Part shown: positions 15,695 through 24,189 of the stretch, piece by piece
How the letters are laid out: the number at the start of each line of letters is the position of its first letter
How positions within the stretch are numbered: the first letter of the stretch is position 1
Origin: Micromonospora sp. NBC_01813
GTDB taxonomy: Bacteria; Actinomycetota; Actinomycetes; Mycobacteriales; Micromonosporaceae
Length of the DNA stretch: 64,000 nt
Assembly: GCF_035917335.1 (NCBI RefSeq)
Contig: NZ_CP109067.1
Coordinates: forward strand, 7,315,001-7,379,000
Direction: 5' to 3'
The notes under the pieces: model-generated
What the model was told of the DNA's origin: nothing
The model's input: the letters and a program-made list of their open reading frames with translations, nothing else
The model's database searches: none
Made by a program: the position numbers and the translations under genes

Positions 15695-16893
15695 GCCGGT
15701 GCCACACCGACGGCAGCCACACCGACGGCGGTGGCGACACCGACGGCCGCCGGGTTCACGATGAGCGGGCGGGCGGCGATCAGCGGTTGGGTGGCGATGA
15801 GCCGCTCGGCGAGGGCCGCGTAGCGCGCCGCCACCGTCGGCCACCGTGGCTGCGCCGCCAGCGGCCAGGCGCGGCCGGCCAGGCGTGCGGCCAGACCTGG
15901 TTCGGTCAGGATCCGGCCGATCGCCGTCGCCAACGCCGCCGGATCGCGGTGGGGCACGACCAGACCGGGGCCGCCGGTGAGCAACTCGACGGCGTGCGGG
16001 AACGCCGTGGCCACGACCGGCACGCCGGCGGCCACCGCCTCGATGAGCACCCCGGAGGTGACCTGTTCCTGGGAGTCGTAGGGCAGCACGACCACGTCGG
16101 CGGAGCGGATCAGCCGGCCGAGGGTCGGCAGATCGTGGTAGACGTCCTGGTAGTCGACGGCGTGCGCGACACCCAGTTCGGCACCGAGCTGGTGCAACCC
16201 CGACCGGTACGTCTCCCCGTGGTGCTCGAGCACCTTCGGGTGGGTCCGGCCGGCCACGGTGTACGTCGGTGTCGGGTCGAGGTGCTGCAGTCGGGCGAGC
16301 GCCCGCAACGACCACTCGACACCTTTGCCGGGACCGATCAGACCCCAGGTCAGCAGGTGCGGGCGGGCCCGGCGCTCGACCGGTACGCCGACATGTTCGC
16401 CGACGCCGTGCGGAATCACCGTGACCTTGCCCGGCGGCACCGCGTAGCCGACGATCAGCCGGTCGCGGGCCGTGTTGGTCATGGTGACGATCGCCCCGGC
16501 GGCGGCGACGATCTGCTCCAGCAGCGACTTCTGCCGGGCGGACGGCCGGCGCAGCACGGTGTGCAGGACCACGATGCTCGGGCCGGTGAGCCGACGCAGC
16601 AACGGCAGGATGTCCTCGCCGTCGGTGCCGGGATAGATACCGTACTCGTGTTGGACGATCGCCACGTCGAAGGTGTTCAGCGCCGCGGCGGCGTCCCGCC
16701 AGCCGGCCGGGCCACCGGTCGACCAGGTGTGCACCACGCCGGACCCGGACCGCAGGTCGTCGCCGGGGTCGGTGACCCGCACGATGCCGCCCCGGGTGCC
16801 GTCCGCGGTCAGGCTGGCTGCGAGGGCCGAGTTGAACGTGGCCAGTCCGCACTTAGTCGGTGGGTGGCTGCTGAGGAAACCGTAGCTGGGCAC
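15691..16893 (-). CDS. GT4-family glycosyltransferase
   Basis: This 400-residue GT-B enzyme starts GFLSSHPPTKCGLATF, a hallmark of GT4 proteins from these operons, and has a C-terminal domain with ADVVVLPYDSQEQVTSGVLI, EAVAAGVPVVAT and the nucleotide-sugar binding Glu residues. The C-terminus ends in a Val-Gly-Ala repeat (VGVATAVGVAAVGVAPA) encoded by a short DNA repeat at 15700-15750, which may be dispensable. GTG 16893 was chosen because the conserved sequence starts at once (PSYGFLSSHPP). Donor and acceptor sugars are unknown. It lies 47 bp after the second GT4 gene. Confidence 0.85.
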   Translation of the reverse strand: MPSYGFLSSHPPTKCGLATFNSALAASLTADGTRGGIVRVTDPGDDLRSGSGVVHTWSTGGPAGWRDAAAALNTFDVAIVQHEYGIYPGTDGEDILPLLRRLTGPSIVVLHTVLRRPSARQKSLLEQIVAAAGAIVTMTNTARDRLIVGYAVPPGKVTVIPHGVGEHVGVPVERRARPHLLTWGLIGPGKGVEWSLRALARLQHLDPTPTYTVAGRTHPKVLEHHGETYRSGLHQLGAELGVAHAVDYQDVYHDLPTLGRLIRSADVVVLPYDSQEQVTSGVLIEAVAAGVPVVATAFPHAVELLTGGPGLVVPHRDPAALATAIGRILTEPGLAARLAGRAWPLAAQPRWPTVAARYAALAERLIATQPLIAARPLIVNPAAVGVATAVGVAAVGVAPA

Positions 16894-16940
16894 GGTAGTG
16901 GCCTTCCGGGTGTCGGTCGTCGCCGCCGTACGGGGGGCGG

Positions 16941-17966
16941 TCAGCGGGTGAGGTGGTCGTACACGGCCAGATAGTCGGTGACCATCCGGTCCGCTCCGAA
17001 GCGGTGCCGGGCCCGTTCCCGGCAGGCGGCCCGATCGAGCCGGGCCGCTGCGCAGACCGCGTCGACGGCCGTACCGATGGCCTTGTCCGGGGCCTTGTCG
17101 TCGGGGTGCACGAGGTATCCGGTCACCCCTTCGTCGACGACTTCCGGCATCGATCCCCGGGCGTAGGCGACGACCGGGGTGCCGCAGGCCATCGACTCGA
17201 CCACCGACAGCCCGAACGGTTCGTCGAAGGCGATCGGATGCAGCAGCGCGGCGCTCGCGCCGAGTACCTCCGCACGTCGGCGCGGGCCGACCGAGCCGAG
17301 GAAGACGACCTGGTCGCCGTCGATGTGTGGGGCCACCTGTTCGGCGAAGTACCGCTCGTCCTGCACGATGCCGCAGATGGTCAGCGGCCGACCGGCGAGC
17401 CGGGCGATCTCGATGGCGGTGTGGGTTCCCTTGTCGGGGTGGATGCGGCCGAAGGCGGCCAGGCCGTCGCCGGCCTCGCGGGTGAAGGGCAGGCCGGCGA
17501 GGTCGACGCCGTGGTGCACCGTGGCGAGGTAGTCGAGCTCGGCGCTGCGATCGGCGTCGGAGATCGACACGTAGGAGGAACGGGCCCGGGCGTACGCGGG
17601 GAGGATCCCCGCCCCGGAGAAGCCGTGCACGGTGGTGAGCAGCGGGGCGCGGCAGTGCGCGGCGAACGCCAGCGGCAGCCAGTCGAGGTGGCTGTGCACC
17701 AGGTCGAACCGCGTCGACTGCGCGAACGCGTGGGAGACGTGCATGGCCTCCCACACCCGGCCGTCCAGGTCCGGGTCGTCGGCGTACCCCCGGGGGCAGA
17801 CGCCGTCGAGGGCGGCGGAGGTGACCGAGTCCAGTGTCGCGAACAGCGTCACGTCCACGCCCCGGCGGACCAGCCCTTCGGCCAGCAGACCGGTCACCTG
17901 TTCCCATGGGCCGTAGTGGTACGGCGGGGTCCGCCAGGCCACCGGGCCGAGCAGGGCGACCTTCAC
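16941..17966 (-). CDS. GT4-family glycosyltransferase
   Basis: This 341-residue GT-B fold enzyme starts KVALLGPVAWRTPPYHYG and has the DLVHSHLDWLPLAF segment, FGRIHPDKG (the phosphate-binding loop region), and the GT4 donor site FDEPFGLSVVESMACGTPVV with the E-x7-E pattern. Such enzymes usually transfer mannose or glucose from GDP-, UDP- or ADP-sugars. GTG 17966 overlaps the stop of the 57-residue ORF upstream (GTGA), so the longer frame to 18047 is not needed. It works in the same operon as the second GT4, the barrel glycosidase and GH130. Confidence 0.88.
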   Translation of the reverse strand: MKVALLGPVAWRTPPYHYGPWEQVTGLLAEGLVRRGVDVTLFATLDSVTSAALDGVCPRGYADDPDLDGRVWEAMHVSHAFAQSTRFDLVHSHLDWLPLAFAAHCRAPLLTTVHGFSGAGILPAYARARSSYVSISDADRSAELDYLATVHHGVDLAGLPFTREAGDGLAAFGRIHPDKGTHTAIEIARLAGRPLTICGIVQDERYFAEQVAPHIDGDQVVFLGSVGPRRRAEVLGASAALLHPIAFDEPFGLSVVESMACGTPVVAYARGSMPEVVDEGVTGYLVHPDDKAPDKAIGTAVDAVCAAARLDRAACRERARHRFGADRMVTDYLAVYDHLTR

Positions 17967-18136
17967 TGGGCGGGCGCGTCCGCCAGATCGGCTGGTTCGA
18001 GCCGCAGGGTGGCGAGCACCCCGTGGTGCTCCCCGGGATCGACCCACTCCGGCAGTTCACGCTCGACCCAGTCGGCTCGGAGCTGCTGGTCACGGTCGCG
18101 AAGAATACTGACGATCTTGTGCCTGGCGATTTTCAA
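17963..18136 (-). CDS. 57-residue conserved-context protein between lapA and GT4
   Basis: This very short gene starts at TTG 18136, preceded on its strand by GGGAG at a good spacing. It overlaps the lapA stop (TTGA) and its own stop overlaps the GT4 start (GTGA), so it is stitched into the operon on both sides. The product begins KIARHKIVSILRDRD, continues with an acidic DWVERELPEWVDP stretch, and ends acidic. It is highly charged and lacks a membrane segment. No family is recognised. The double coupling and the binding site are the main evidence that it is real. Confidence 0.6.
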   Translation of the reverse strand: MKIARHKIVSILRDRDQQLRADWVERELPEWVDPGEHHGVLATLRLEPADLADAPAQ

Positions 18137-18513
18137 CGGTTACTCCCTGAAGAGGTCGTGCCGGGGGAGCCTTGGCCGGTGATCCTGGTGGTCTGAGGGG
18201 TGCGGTCCCGGCGCTTGGCCAGTCGCCGCTTGACGAGGCGTCGGATGCCGGCGTGCACGGTCACCAGCAGTACGCCGGCCACCGCGGCCAGCAGCAGCGC
18301 GACGCCCACTGGCACCTGCCCGTGGGCACCGAAGAAGTGGACCTCCGTACGCTGACCGTTCTGCAGGATGAAGATCAGCAGCAGGAGCAGCACCACGGCG
18401 GACGCCCCGAACGCGATCAGCGAACCATCCGCGCGGGTGCGCGCCACGGGGCGTGGTCGGTCGTTGACCACGGGTCGGGGCTGCTCGCTGGTGGCGTTGG
18501 CGGGATTGGTCAT
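18133..18513 (-). CDS. LapA-domain (DUF1049) membrane protein
   Basis: This 126-residue protein has two membrane helices (ALIAFGASAVVLLLLLIFI-type segment at about 32-52 and VGVALLLAAVAGVLLVTV at about 68-88) separated by LQNGQRTEVHFFGAHGQ, the core pattern of the LapA/DUF1049 family. The termini are basic and disordered. The family is linked to envelope polysaccharide assembly in Gram-negatives; its role in actinobacteria is unclear. As the first gene of the glycosyltransferase operon, it may act at the membrane with those enzymes. Its stop overlaps the next small gene. Confidence 0.8.
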   Translation of the reverse strand: MTNPANATSEQPRPVVNDRPRPVARTRADGSLIAFGASAVVLLLLLIFILQNGQRTEVHFFGAHGQVPVGVALLLAAVAGVLLVTVHAGIRRLVKRRLAKRRDRTPQTTRITGQGSPGTTSSGSNR

Positions 18514-18759
18514 CGGGACCTCTGTTTCGACGGTGGTACGCGAAGACGCGAACCGCAGCCATCGGGGTCCAGGACGACATCCTCAGCCTACTCCCTGGCC
18601 GGCCTGTTCGCTGCGATGGACGGTTCGGAGCGGCCACGTCCGGGCGCCAACTGCTCGAAACCACGTACCCGCAGACTCGTCGGACGACCAAGTAATAGTG
18701 CGGGTGAGGCGGGGTACGCGCCGGACGGGACACCGACGAACCGCACCCGGAGGACGATG
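18514..18759. promoter_or_regulatory. Divergent intergenic region (lapA operon / P19-like gene)
   Basis: This 246 bp between two divergent genes should carry both promoters. A GGAGGA at 18749-18754 is the ribosome binding site of the rightward gene. No clear -35/-10 pair or repeat was found by eye. Confidence 0.4.
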
Positions 18760-19467
18760 ATGACGACACCGGCCGAGCGCCCGCCGATGCGGGAAAGCAA
18801 CGAAGCGACCGAGGCGCAGCTGGCCGTCGCCCGGCAGCAGGGGCACGCGTACGCGAACGCGCTGCGGGCCATGGCCGCCGAGGACGGCGCGCTGAGCCGC
18901 CGGGCCGGCGACTACGTGGTGTCGTTCGTCAACGAGCGGGCCGAGGGCATGTACGAACTCGCCGACGGGCAACTGGTGTGGCGGGAGGCCGCCGTCGAGG
19001 CGAACGTGCATCTTGAGGTGGCGGTGGCCGACGCCGCCGACGGCCGGTTCGTGCCCGGCCTCCGCGTCGAGATCGACATCACCCGGGACGGGCGACAGGT
19101 CGTCTCGGCCGGGCTGCCGTTCCTCTGGCACCCGTTCCTGTACCACTACGGCGGCAACGCCAGCGTGCCCGACCCGGGGCCGTACGACGTCACGGTGCGG
19201 ATCGCCCCGGCGACGTTCATGCGCCACGACCCGGTCAACGGCAAGCGGTACGCCGGCCCGGTCGAGGTGCGTTTCGACCGGGTGACACTCGCCAACGGGC
19301 GCAAGACCAGCCCGGACGCGCAGCCCCGGGGCGTCGCCGCGCCCACGATGGACGGATCCGGCGGGCGGGACTGGGCAGATGTCGCGGCGACCGCGCGCAG
19401 CTCCGACGATCCTCGGGCCCGTACCCCGCACGACGCGGCCGGGGTGCCCTCGGTGGCCCGGCCCTGA
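18760..19467 (+). CDS. P19/Fe2+-transport-like domain protein without signal peptide
   Basis: This 235-residue protein carries the P19/Tp34 iron-protein fold: NVHLEVAVADAADGRFVPGL, LPFLWHPFLYHYGGN, YDVTVRIAPATFMRHDPVNG and KRYAGPVEVRF. The His and Met residues in these blocks are the metal ligands of periplasmic P19 proteins, which bind copper or iron. There is no signal peptide: the first 60 residues are hydrophilic and helical, so it probably stays in the cytoplasm. The C-terminal 45 residues are low complexity. GGAGGA at 18749 serves ATG 18760 (ATG 18757 is possible). No FTR1 or efflux partner gene is adjacent, so its role is open. Confidence 0.72.
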   Translation: MTTPAERPPMRESNEATEAQLAVARQQGHAYANALRAMAAEDGALSRRAGDYVVSFVNERAEGMYELADGQLVWREAAVEANVHLEVAVADAADGRFVPGLRVEIDITRDGRQVVSAGLPFLWHPFLYHYGGNASVPDPGPYDVTVRIAPATFMRHDPVNGKRYAGPVEVRFDRVTLANGRKTSPDAQPRGVAAPTMDGSGGRDWADVAATARSSDDPRARTPHDAAGVPSVARP

Positions 19468-19475
19468 CCGGCGGG

Positions 19476-20678
19476 TCAGCTGCGGCGCAGCGCGAGCATC
19501 GCGATGTCGTCGACCAGCGGGCGGCCGTCCACCAGGGCGGCCATCACCGCCGAGCAGGCTGCCTCGGCGCTGGACCCGGTGAGCGCCTGACAAAGCTGCT
19601 GGAGCCCGGTGTCGATGGTCGGCCCGCACCGCTCCACCAGCCCGTCGGTGAAGAAGAACAGCAGCGCGCCCGGATCCAGCTCGACGGAGCTGTTGCGGCG
19701 GTGGCGGCGAATCCGGGTGCCCAGCGGGAGGTCGGCCGGCACCGGCAGGCAGTAGGGGGCGGTGCCGGCGATCGCCACCGGCGGCGGGTGCCCGGCGGTG
19801 GACAGCGACATCACCGTACGGCCGGGGTCGATGGTCGCGTAGCACACCGTCGCCATCATGCCCGGCTCGAAGTGCTGCATCTTGCGGTCGAGGCGGGCGA
19901 GCACGTCGGCCGGGTCGGTCGATTCCAGCGCGTACGCGCGCAGCGAGCTGCGTAGCCGGCCCATCACGGTCGCGGCGTGCAGGCCGCGCCCGGTGACGTC
20001 ACCGATCGCCACCCCCACCCAGCCGTCGGGCAACGGGAGTACGTCGTACCAGTCACCGCCGACGCCGGCGTCGTGCCCGGCGACGTAGCGGGCCGCGAAC
20101 TCCAGACCCGGCACGGCCGGCAACCGGGTCGGCAGCAGATCGTGCTGCAGCGCGAGGGTGGTGGCGCGGTCGACGTGCCGCTCCCGGGCCTGGCTGGCCA
20201 GGGCGATCCGGTCGGCGACCAGCGACAGCAGTTGTTCGTCGTCGGCCAGATGCTCCCGCACCCGCCGGGAGGCCACGTGCAGCACTCCGCCGACGGTGCC
20301 GCCGACGGTGATCGGCACCGCCAGCAGCGAGCGGATGCCCTGGCCACGCAGCCCGGGGTGGGCCAGTTCGTCTTCGTCCGGGTCGGTCAGGCGCACCGGC
20401 GCACCGCTGGACAGCACCTCCCCGGCGTAGCCGCGATGCAGTGCGAGCCGCACCGGATGGCCGTGGTAGGCCTCGATGCCCCAGGCGGCGGCGGTGACGA
20501 ACTGCTGGGAGTGCGCGTCGAGCAGACACACGGCGACCGTGTCGACGTCGAGTAACTGGCCGGTCCGGGCCGCCGACTCGACCAGCAACGAGTCGAAGCT
20601 GAGCCGCGACAGGGCGGGGTCGGTGACCGCCTCGATGCGCATGAGGCGCTCGCCCGCGCTCCCACCCTCGACCTGCAC
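19476..20678 (-). CDS. GAF-PP2C (SpoIIE/RsbU-type) protein phosphatase
   Basis: This 400-residue soluble protein has a GAF sensor domain (about 25-160) and a C-terminal PP2C phosphatase domain (about 185-398): AGVGGDWYDVLPLPDG and AIGDVTGRGLHAATVM hold the metal-binding Asp residues, then STAGHPPPV and LLFFFTDGLVER. Proteins of this type dephosphorylate anti-anti-sigma factors and so tune alternative sigma factors. No anti-sigma gene is next to it, so the partner is unknown. It lies 21 bp past the carrier-protein gene of the NRPS operon; whether it is co-transcribed is uncertain, but it probably has no biosynthetic role. Confidence 0.88.
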   Translation of the reverse strand: MQVEGGSAGERLMRIEAVTDPALSRLSFDSLLVESAARTGQLLDVDTVAVCLLDAHSQQFVTAAAWGIEAYHGHPVRLALHRGYAGEVLSSGAPVRLTDPDEDELAHPGLRGQGIRSLLAVPITVGGTVGGVLHVASRRVREHLADDEQLLSLVADRIALASQARERHVDRATTLALQHDLLPTRLPAVPGLEFAARYVAGHDAGVGGDWYDVLPLPDGWVGVAIGDVTGRGLHAATVMGRLRSSLRAYALESTDPADVLARLDRKMQHFEPGMMATVCYATIDPGRTVMSLSTAGHPPPVAIAGTAPYCLPVPADLPLGTRIRRHRRNSSVELDPGALLFFFTDGLVERCGPTIDTGLQQLCQALTGSSAEAACSAVMAALVDGRPLVDDIAMLALRRS

Positions 20679-20699
20679 GACCGCAGCCTAATGCAGCGG

Positions 20700-20981
20700 T
20701 CACCCGGTCGCGGCGACCTCCGTGGCCGGCTCGGCCCGTTGGGCGTCGCCGATCGCCAGGACCAGATTGTCTACTGTGTCAATTCTTCGTCCGGGCACGT
20801 CGAACTCGACCTCCACGCCGAGCTCCGACTCGATCGCGTCGACCAGCCGCAGCAGGCCGAGCGAGTCGACCCCCATGGCGACCAGCGATCCGCCGCCCAG
20901 CACCTGTTCGACGGGTACGTCGCCGCCGGTCGCGGCGCTGACCAACTCCGCCACCCGCTGGCGTAGCTTCGCCTCATCCAT
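20700..20981 (-). CDS. Stand-alone acyl/peptidyl carrier protein
   Basis: This 93-residue carrier protein has the phosphopantetheine Ser40 in AMGVDSLGLLRLV, with an acidic helix II as usual for ACPs. It has a GGAGCAGCA ribosome binding site. It is the last biosynthetic gene of the leftward NRPS operon, 43 bp after the C-A-T gene. The operon also has a free adenylate-forming ligase, so the simplest model is that the ligase loads a carboxylic acid onto this carrier, which then feeds the first condensation domain. That pairing is inference. Confidence 0.88.
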   Translation of the reverse strand: MDEAKLRQRVAELVSAATGGDVPVEQVLGGGSLVAMGVDSLGLLRLVDAIESELGVEVEFDVPGRRIDTVDNLVLAIGDAQRAEPATEVAATG

Positions 20982-21024
20982 TGCTGCTCCACATCCTGTT
21001 CTCGGTACTGCCGGAGGTGTCCGG

Positions 21025-24000
21025 TCAGCGTCCGGCTACCGTCTCCCGGACGATTTCGGCGATTTCGGCGATCGTCGGCGCGTCGAAGAAGGTCTCCAAC
21101 GGCACCTCGACGCCGAGCCGTCGGTGGATCCGGCTGCTGATCCGGGTGACCGTCAGCGAATGCCCGCCCAGGTCGAACAGGTCCTCGTCCACCCCGATGT
21201 CGGCGATCTGCAGCACGTCCTGCCAGATGAGGCGGATCTCCTCGACGATCGGATCCGCGACCGGGTCAGCGACGTCACCGGCACCGGTGTCTGCCGGCTG
21301 CTGATCCGGTTTCGGCAGCGCCGCCCGGTCGAGCTTGCCGTTCGGGCTGGTCGGCAGCTGGTCCAGCAGCACCCAGGCGGCCGGCACCATCGCGGTGGGC
21401 AGCGTCAGCGTGAGGTGCTGCCGCAACTGCGCGACGGTCGGCGCGGCACCCTGCGGCACCAGGTACGCCACCAGCCGGCCCGCGCCGTCGTCGGCCCCGT
21501 TCCCGTCGGCCGCGTTGTCGTCGGCCCCGTTCCCAGCGGTCAGCAGGACCGCCGCCTGGGCCACCGACGGATGCTCCAACAGTCGGGCGGTGATCTCTCC
21601 CAGCTCGACCCGGTGGCCGCGGATCTTCACCTGGTCGTCGGCGCGGCCGAGGAACTCGATCCGCCCGTCCGGCAGCCACCGGCAGATGTCCCCGGTCCGG
21701 TAGAGCCGCCCGGTCGAGCTGTCGCCGATGCCAGCGTCTGCCCCGTCGGCCCCGCCGAACGGGTCGGTGACGAACCGTTCGGCGGTCAGCTCCGGCCGGT
21801 GCAGGTAGCCGGTGGCGACACCCCGGCCGCCGAGATACAGCTCGCCCGCGACCCCGATCGGCACCGGCCGCCGGTGCTCGTCGAGCAGGTACGCGGTGGT
21901 GTTGGCCACCGGCCGACCGATGGTCACCTCGGTCGGCTCCGGCTCGATCTGCGCCATCGTCGCGTAGATCGTCGCCTCGGTCGGGCCGTACCCGTTGACC
22001 AGCCGGTCCACCCGGGCCCGCAACCGTCGGGCCAGCGGCACCGGCAGCGCCTCGCCGCCGGTCACCGCCACCACCCGGTCGTCCAGGCCGGCCTCCAGCA
22101 GCACCCGCCAGCCGGACGGGGTGGCCTGCAGGTGGGTGACGCCGGCCTGGCGGGCCAGCCGCAGCACGCCCGCGCCGTCCAGGGCGCTCACCCCGGCGGC
22201 GACCACCACCCGGCCACCGGTGGTCAGCGGCAGATAGATCTCCACCGCGGAGATGTCGAACGCCAGCGACGTCAGGTGCAGCCACCGGTGCTGCGGCCCG
22301 CCACCGAACTGTTCCCGCATCGCCAGGACCAGGTTGGCCAGCGCGCCGTGCGGCACCGCGACGCCCTTGGGTCGACCGGTCGAGCCAGACGTGTAGAGCA
22401 CGTACGCTAGGTCGGCCGGGCCGGGCTGCGGCCCCACCGACGGGGACGTTTCGGCGGCGGCGGGTCCGGTCAGGTCGACCTGGTCGAGGGCGAGCGCCGG
22501 CGTGCCGGCCGGCAACTGGCCGGCGCCGGCGGCGGTCGTCAGCACCAGCACCGGATCCGCGTCGGCCAGGATCATCTCCTGGCGGGCGGGCGGATACGTC
22601 GGGTCGACCGGCACGTAGCCGGCGCGGCAGCGCAGCACCGCGAGCAGCGCGACGATCGCCTGCCAGGACCGGTCCAGCGCCACCGCGACCAGCGACCCCG
22701 GTTCGACGCCGCGCGCACGCAGCAGCTCGGCGAGCCGGGCACTGGCCCGGTCGAGTTCGGCGTAGCTGAGGCTGTGCGCACCGTCGACCACCGCGACCGC
22801 CGCCGGGTCGCGCCGCACCTGCTCGGCGACGAGCGTCAGTACGGTGACCTGCGGTGCGACCGCCCGGCCGGTGGTGTTCCAGGCTCGGCAGACCAGTTCG
22901 AGTTCGTCGGCGGGCAGCAGCGGCAGGTCGACGACCGGCTGCTCCGGGTCGGTGGTGACCGCGGCGAGCATGGTCTGCAGGTGGCTGCCGATCCGGGCCA
23001 CCGCTTCCACCGGCAGCACCGCCGGGCTGTGCTGCAGGCTCAACTCGACGGTGTCCGTACCGTCGGGGTGTGGTCCGTCGACGACCTGGACGTGCAGCGC
23101 GTTACGGGCGGCGCCGCCGAACAGCGTCCACTCCACGGTGGTCGCGACCTGATCGAAGACGGGCTCCGGCCCGCGTCGGCGGTATCCGAAGGAGACCGGG
23201 GTCACCGACGTGGCCGGGCGCAGTCCGGTGACCACATGGGCCAGCGGCACGCAGCGGAACGCGTTCAACGCGCGTACCTGCTCGCGGACGGCCAACGCGT
23301 GCTCGCGGAAACTTCCGTCGGTGACCGCGACCCGGACCGGCAGTTCGTTGACGAACAGCCCGACCTCGTCGGCGGTCCCGGCGGTCCGGGTCGACAGGCC
23401 GACCCCGACCGGCACCTGATCGTTGCCGTAGCGGGCGAGGACGGTGTGCAGCACCGTCAGCAGCAGCTCGAACCGGGTCACGCCGAGCTTGCGGCGGGCC
23501 TGGTCGAGCCCGGAGACCAGGTCGGGCGCGAGGGTGAGCCGCACCGCGTTGCCCGGCTCGGCGGCGGTCGGCGTGCGGGTCGACCCGGGCAGCACCACCC
23601 CACCCGGCCCCGACCAGTGGGTGGCCCAGTGGTCGCGGGCCGCCGCCGACTCGGCGGCCACCCGGTCACGTTCGACCGCCGCGCGGTCGGCGTACCCGGT
23701 CGTCGCCGCCGGCAGGTCGGCCGGCCGACCCGACCGGGCCGCGTCGTACGCCGTCGCCAGGTCCCGGACCAGCACGTCCTTGGACATCCCGTCGAAGACC
23801 AGGTGGTGGGCGGTGACCAGGAGCAGTCGGCGGTCGTCCGCACCGGTCAACAGCAGGAACCGGGCCAGCGGCCCGGTCCGCAGGTCGTGCCGGCGGGCGA
23901 TCTCGGCGGTGACCGCGTCGTCGAACGATCCGTCGGCGAGGTCGACCTCGCGCAGCGCCGGGCCCGGTGCGGCCGGCACCAGCCGGGGTACGCCGTCGGT

Positions 24001-24189
24001 GTCGTCGACCCGGGTGGCCAGCACCGGATGCCGGGCGAGCACCGTGGCGCACGCGGTGGCGAGCGCGGTCCGGTCCAGATCGGCGGCGAACCAGATCCCA
24101 AGAGCCATGTGGTACGCCGTACCGGCGACCCCGGCCTGTTCGGTGAACCAGACGGCATGCTGCGCGTACGTCGCTTCGGCGGTGCTCAC
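21025..24189 (-). CDS. NRPS module C-A-T (Gly-like specificity code)
   Basis: This 1054-residue module has a condensation domain at about 1-430 (active site HHLVFDGMS), an adenylation domain at about 440-930 (LYTSGSTGRPKG, NGYGPTEATIYA, YRTGDICRW, NGKLDRAALP) and a carrier domain with Ser1011 in DLGGHSLTVTR. Aligning by eye to GrsA gives the 10-letter code DIVQVGGIYK, which resembles my memory of glycine codes (DILQLGLIWK); confidence in the amino acid is low. A short GADDNAADGNGADDG repeat sits in the A subdomain. GTG 24189 overlaps the ligase stop. There is no TE, so it should pass its product to another module. Confidence 0.9.
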   Translation of the reverse strand: MSTAEATYAQHAVWFTEQAGVAGTAYHMALGIWFAADLDRTALATACATVLARHPVLATRVDDTDGVPRLVPAAPGPALREVDLADGSFDDAVTAEIARRHDLRTGPLARFLLLTGADDRRLLLVTAHHLVFDGMSKDVLVRDLATAYDAARSGRPADLPAATTGYADRAAVERDRVAAESAAARDHWATHWSGPGGVVLPGSTRTPTAAEPGNAVRLTLAPDLVSGLDQARRKLGVTRFELLLTVLHTVLARYGNDQVPVGVGLSTRTAGTADEVGLFVNELPVRVAVTDGSFREHALAVREQVRALNAFRCVPLAHVVTGLRPATSVTPVSFGYRRRGPEPVFDQVATTVEWTLFGGAARNALHVQVVDGPHPDGTDTVELSLQHSPAVLPVEAVARIGSHLQTMLAAVTTDPEQPVVDLPLLPADELELVCRAWNTTGRAVAPQVTVLTLVAEQVRRDPAAVAVVDGAHSLSYAELDRASARLAELLRARGVEPGSLVAVALDRSWQAIVALLAVLRCRAGYVPVDPTYPPARQEMILADADPVLVLTTAAGAGQLPAGTPALALDQVDLTGPAAAETSPSVGPQPGPADLAYVLYTSGSTGRPKGVAVPHGALANLVLAMREQFGGGPQHRWLHLTSLAFDISAVEIYLPLTTGGRVVVAAGVSALDGAGVLRLARQAGVTHLQATPSGWRVLLEAGLDDRVVAVTGGEALPVPLARRLRARVDRLVNGYGPTEATIYATMAQIEPEPTEVTIGRPVANTTAYLLDEHRRPVPIGVAGELYLGGRGVATGYLHRPELTAERFVTDPFGGADGADAGIGDSSTGRLYRTGDICRWLPDGRIEFLGRADDQVKIRGHRVELGEITARLLEHPSVAQAAVLLTAGNGADDNAADGNGADDGAGRLVAYLVPQGAAPTVAQLRQHLTLTLPTAMVPAAWVLLDQLPTSPNGKLDRAALPKPDQQPADTGAGDVADPVADPIVEEIRLIWQDVLQIADIGVDEDLFDLGGHSLTVTRISSRIHRRLGVEVPLETFFDAPTIAEIAEIVRETVAGR

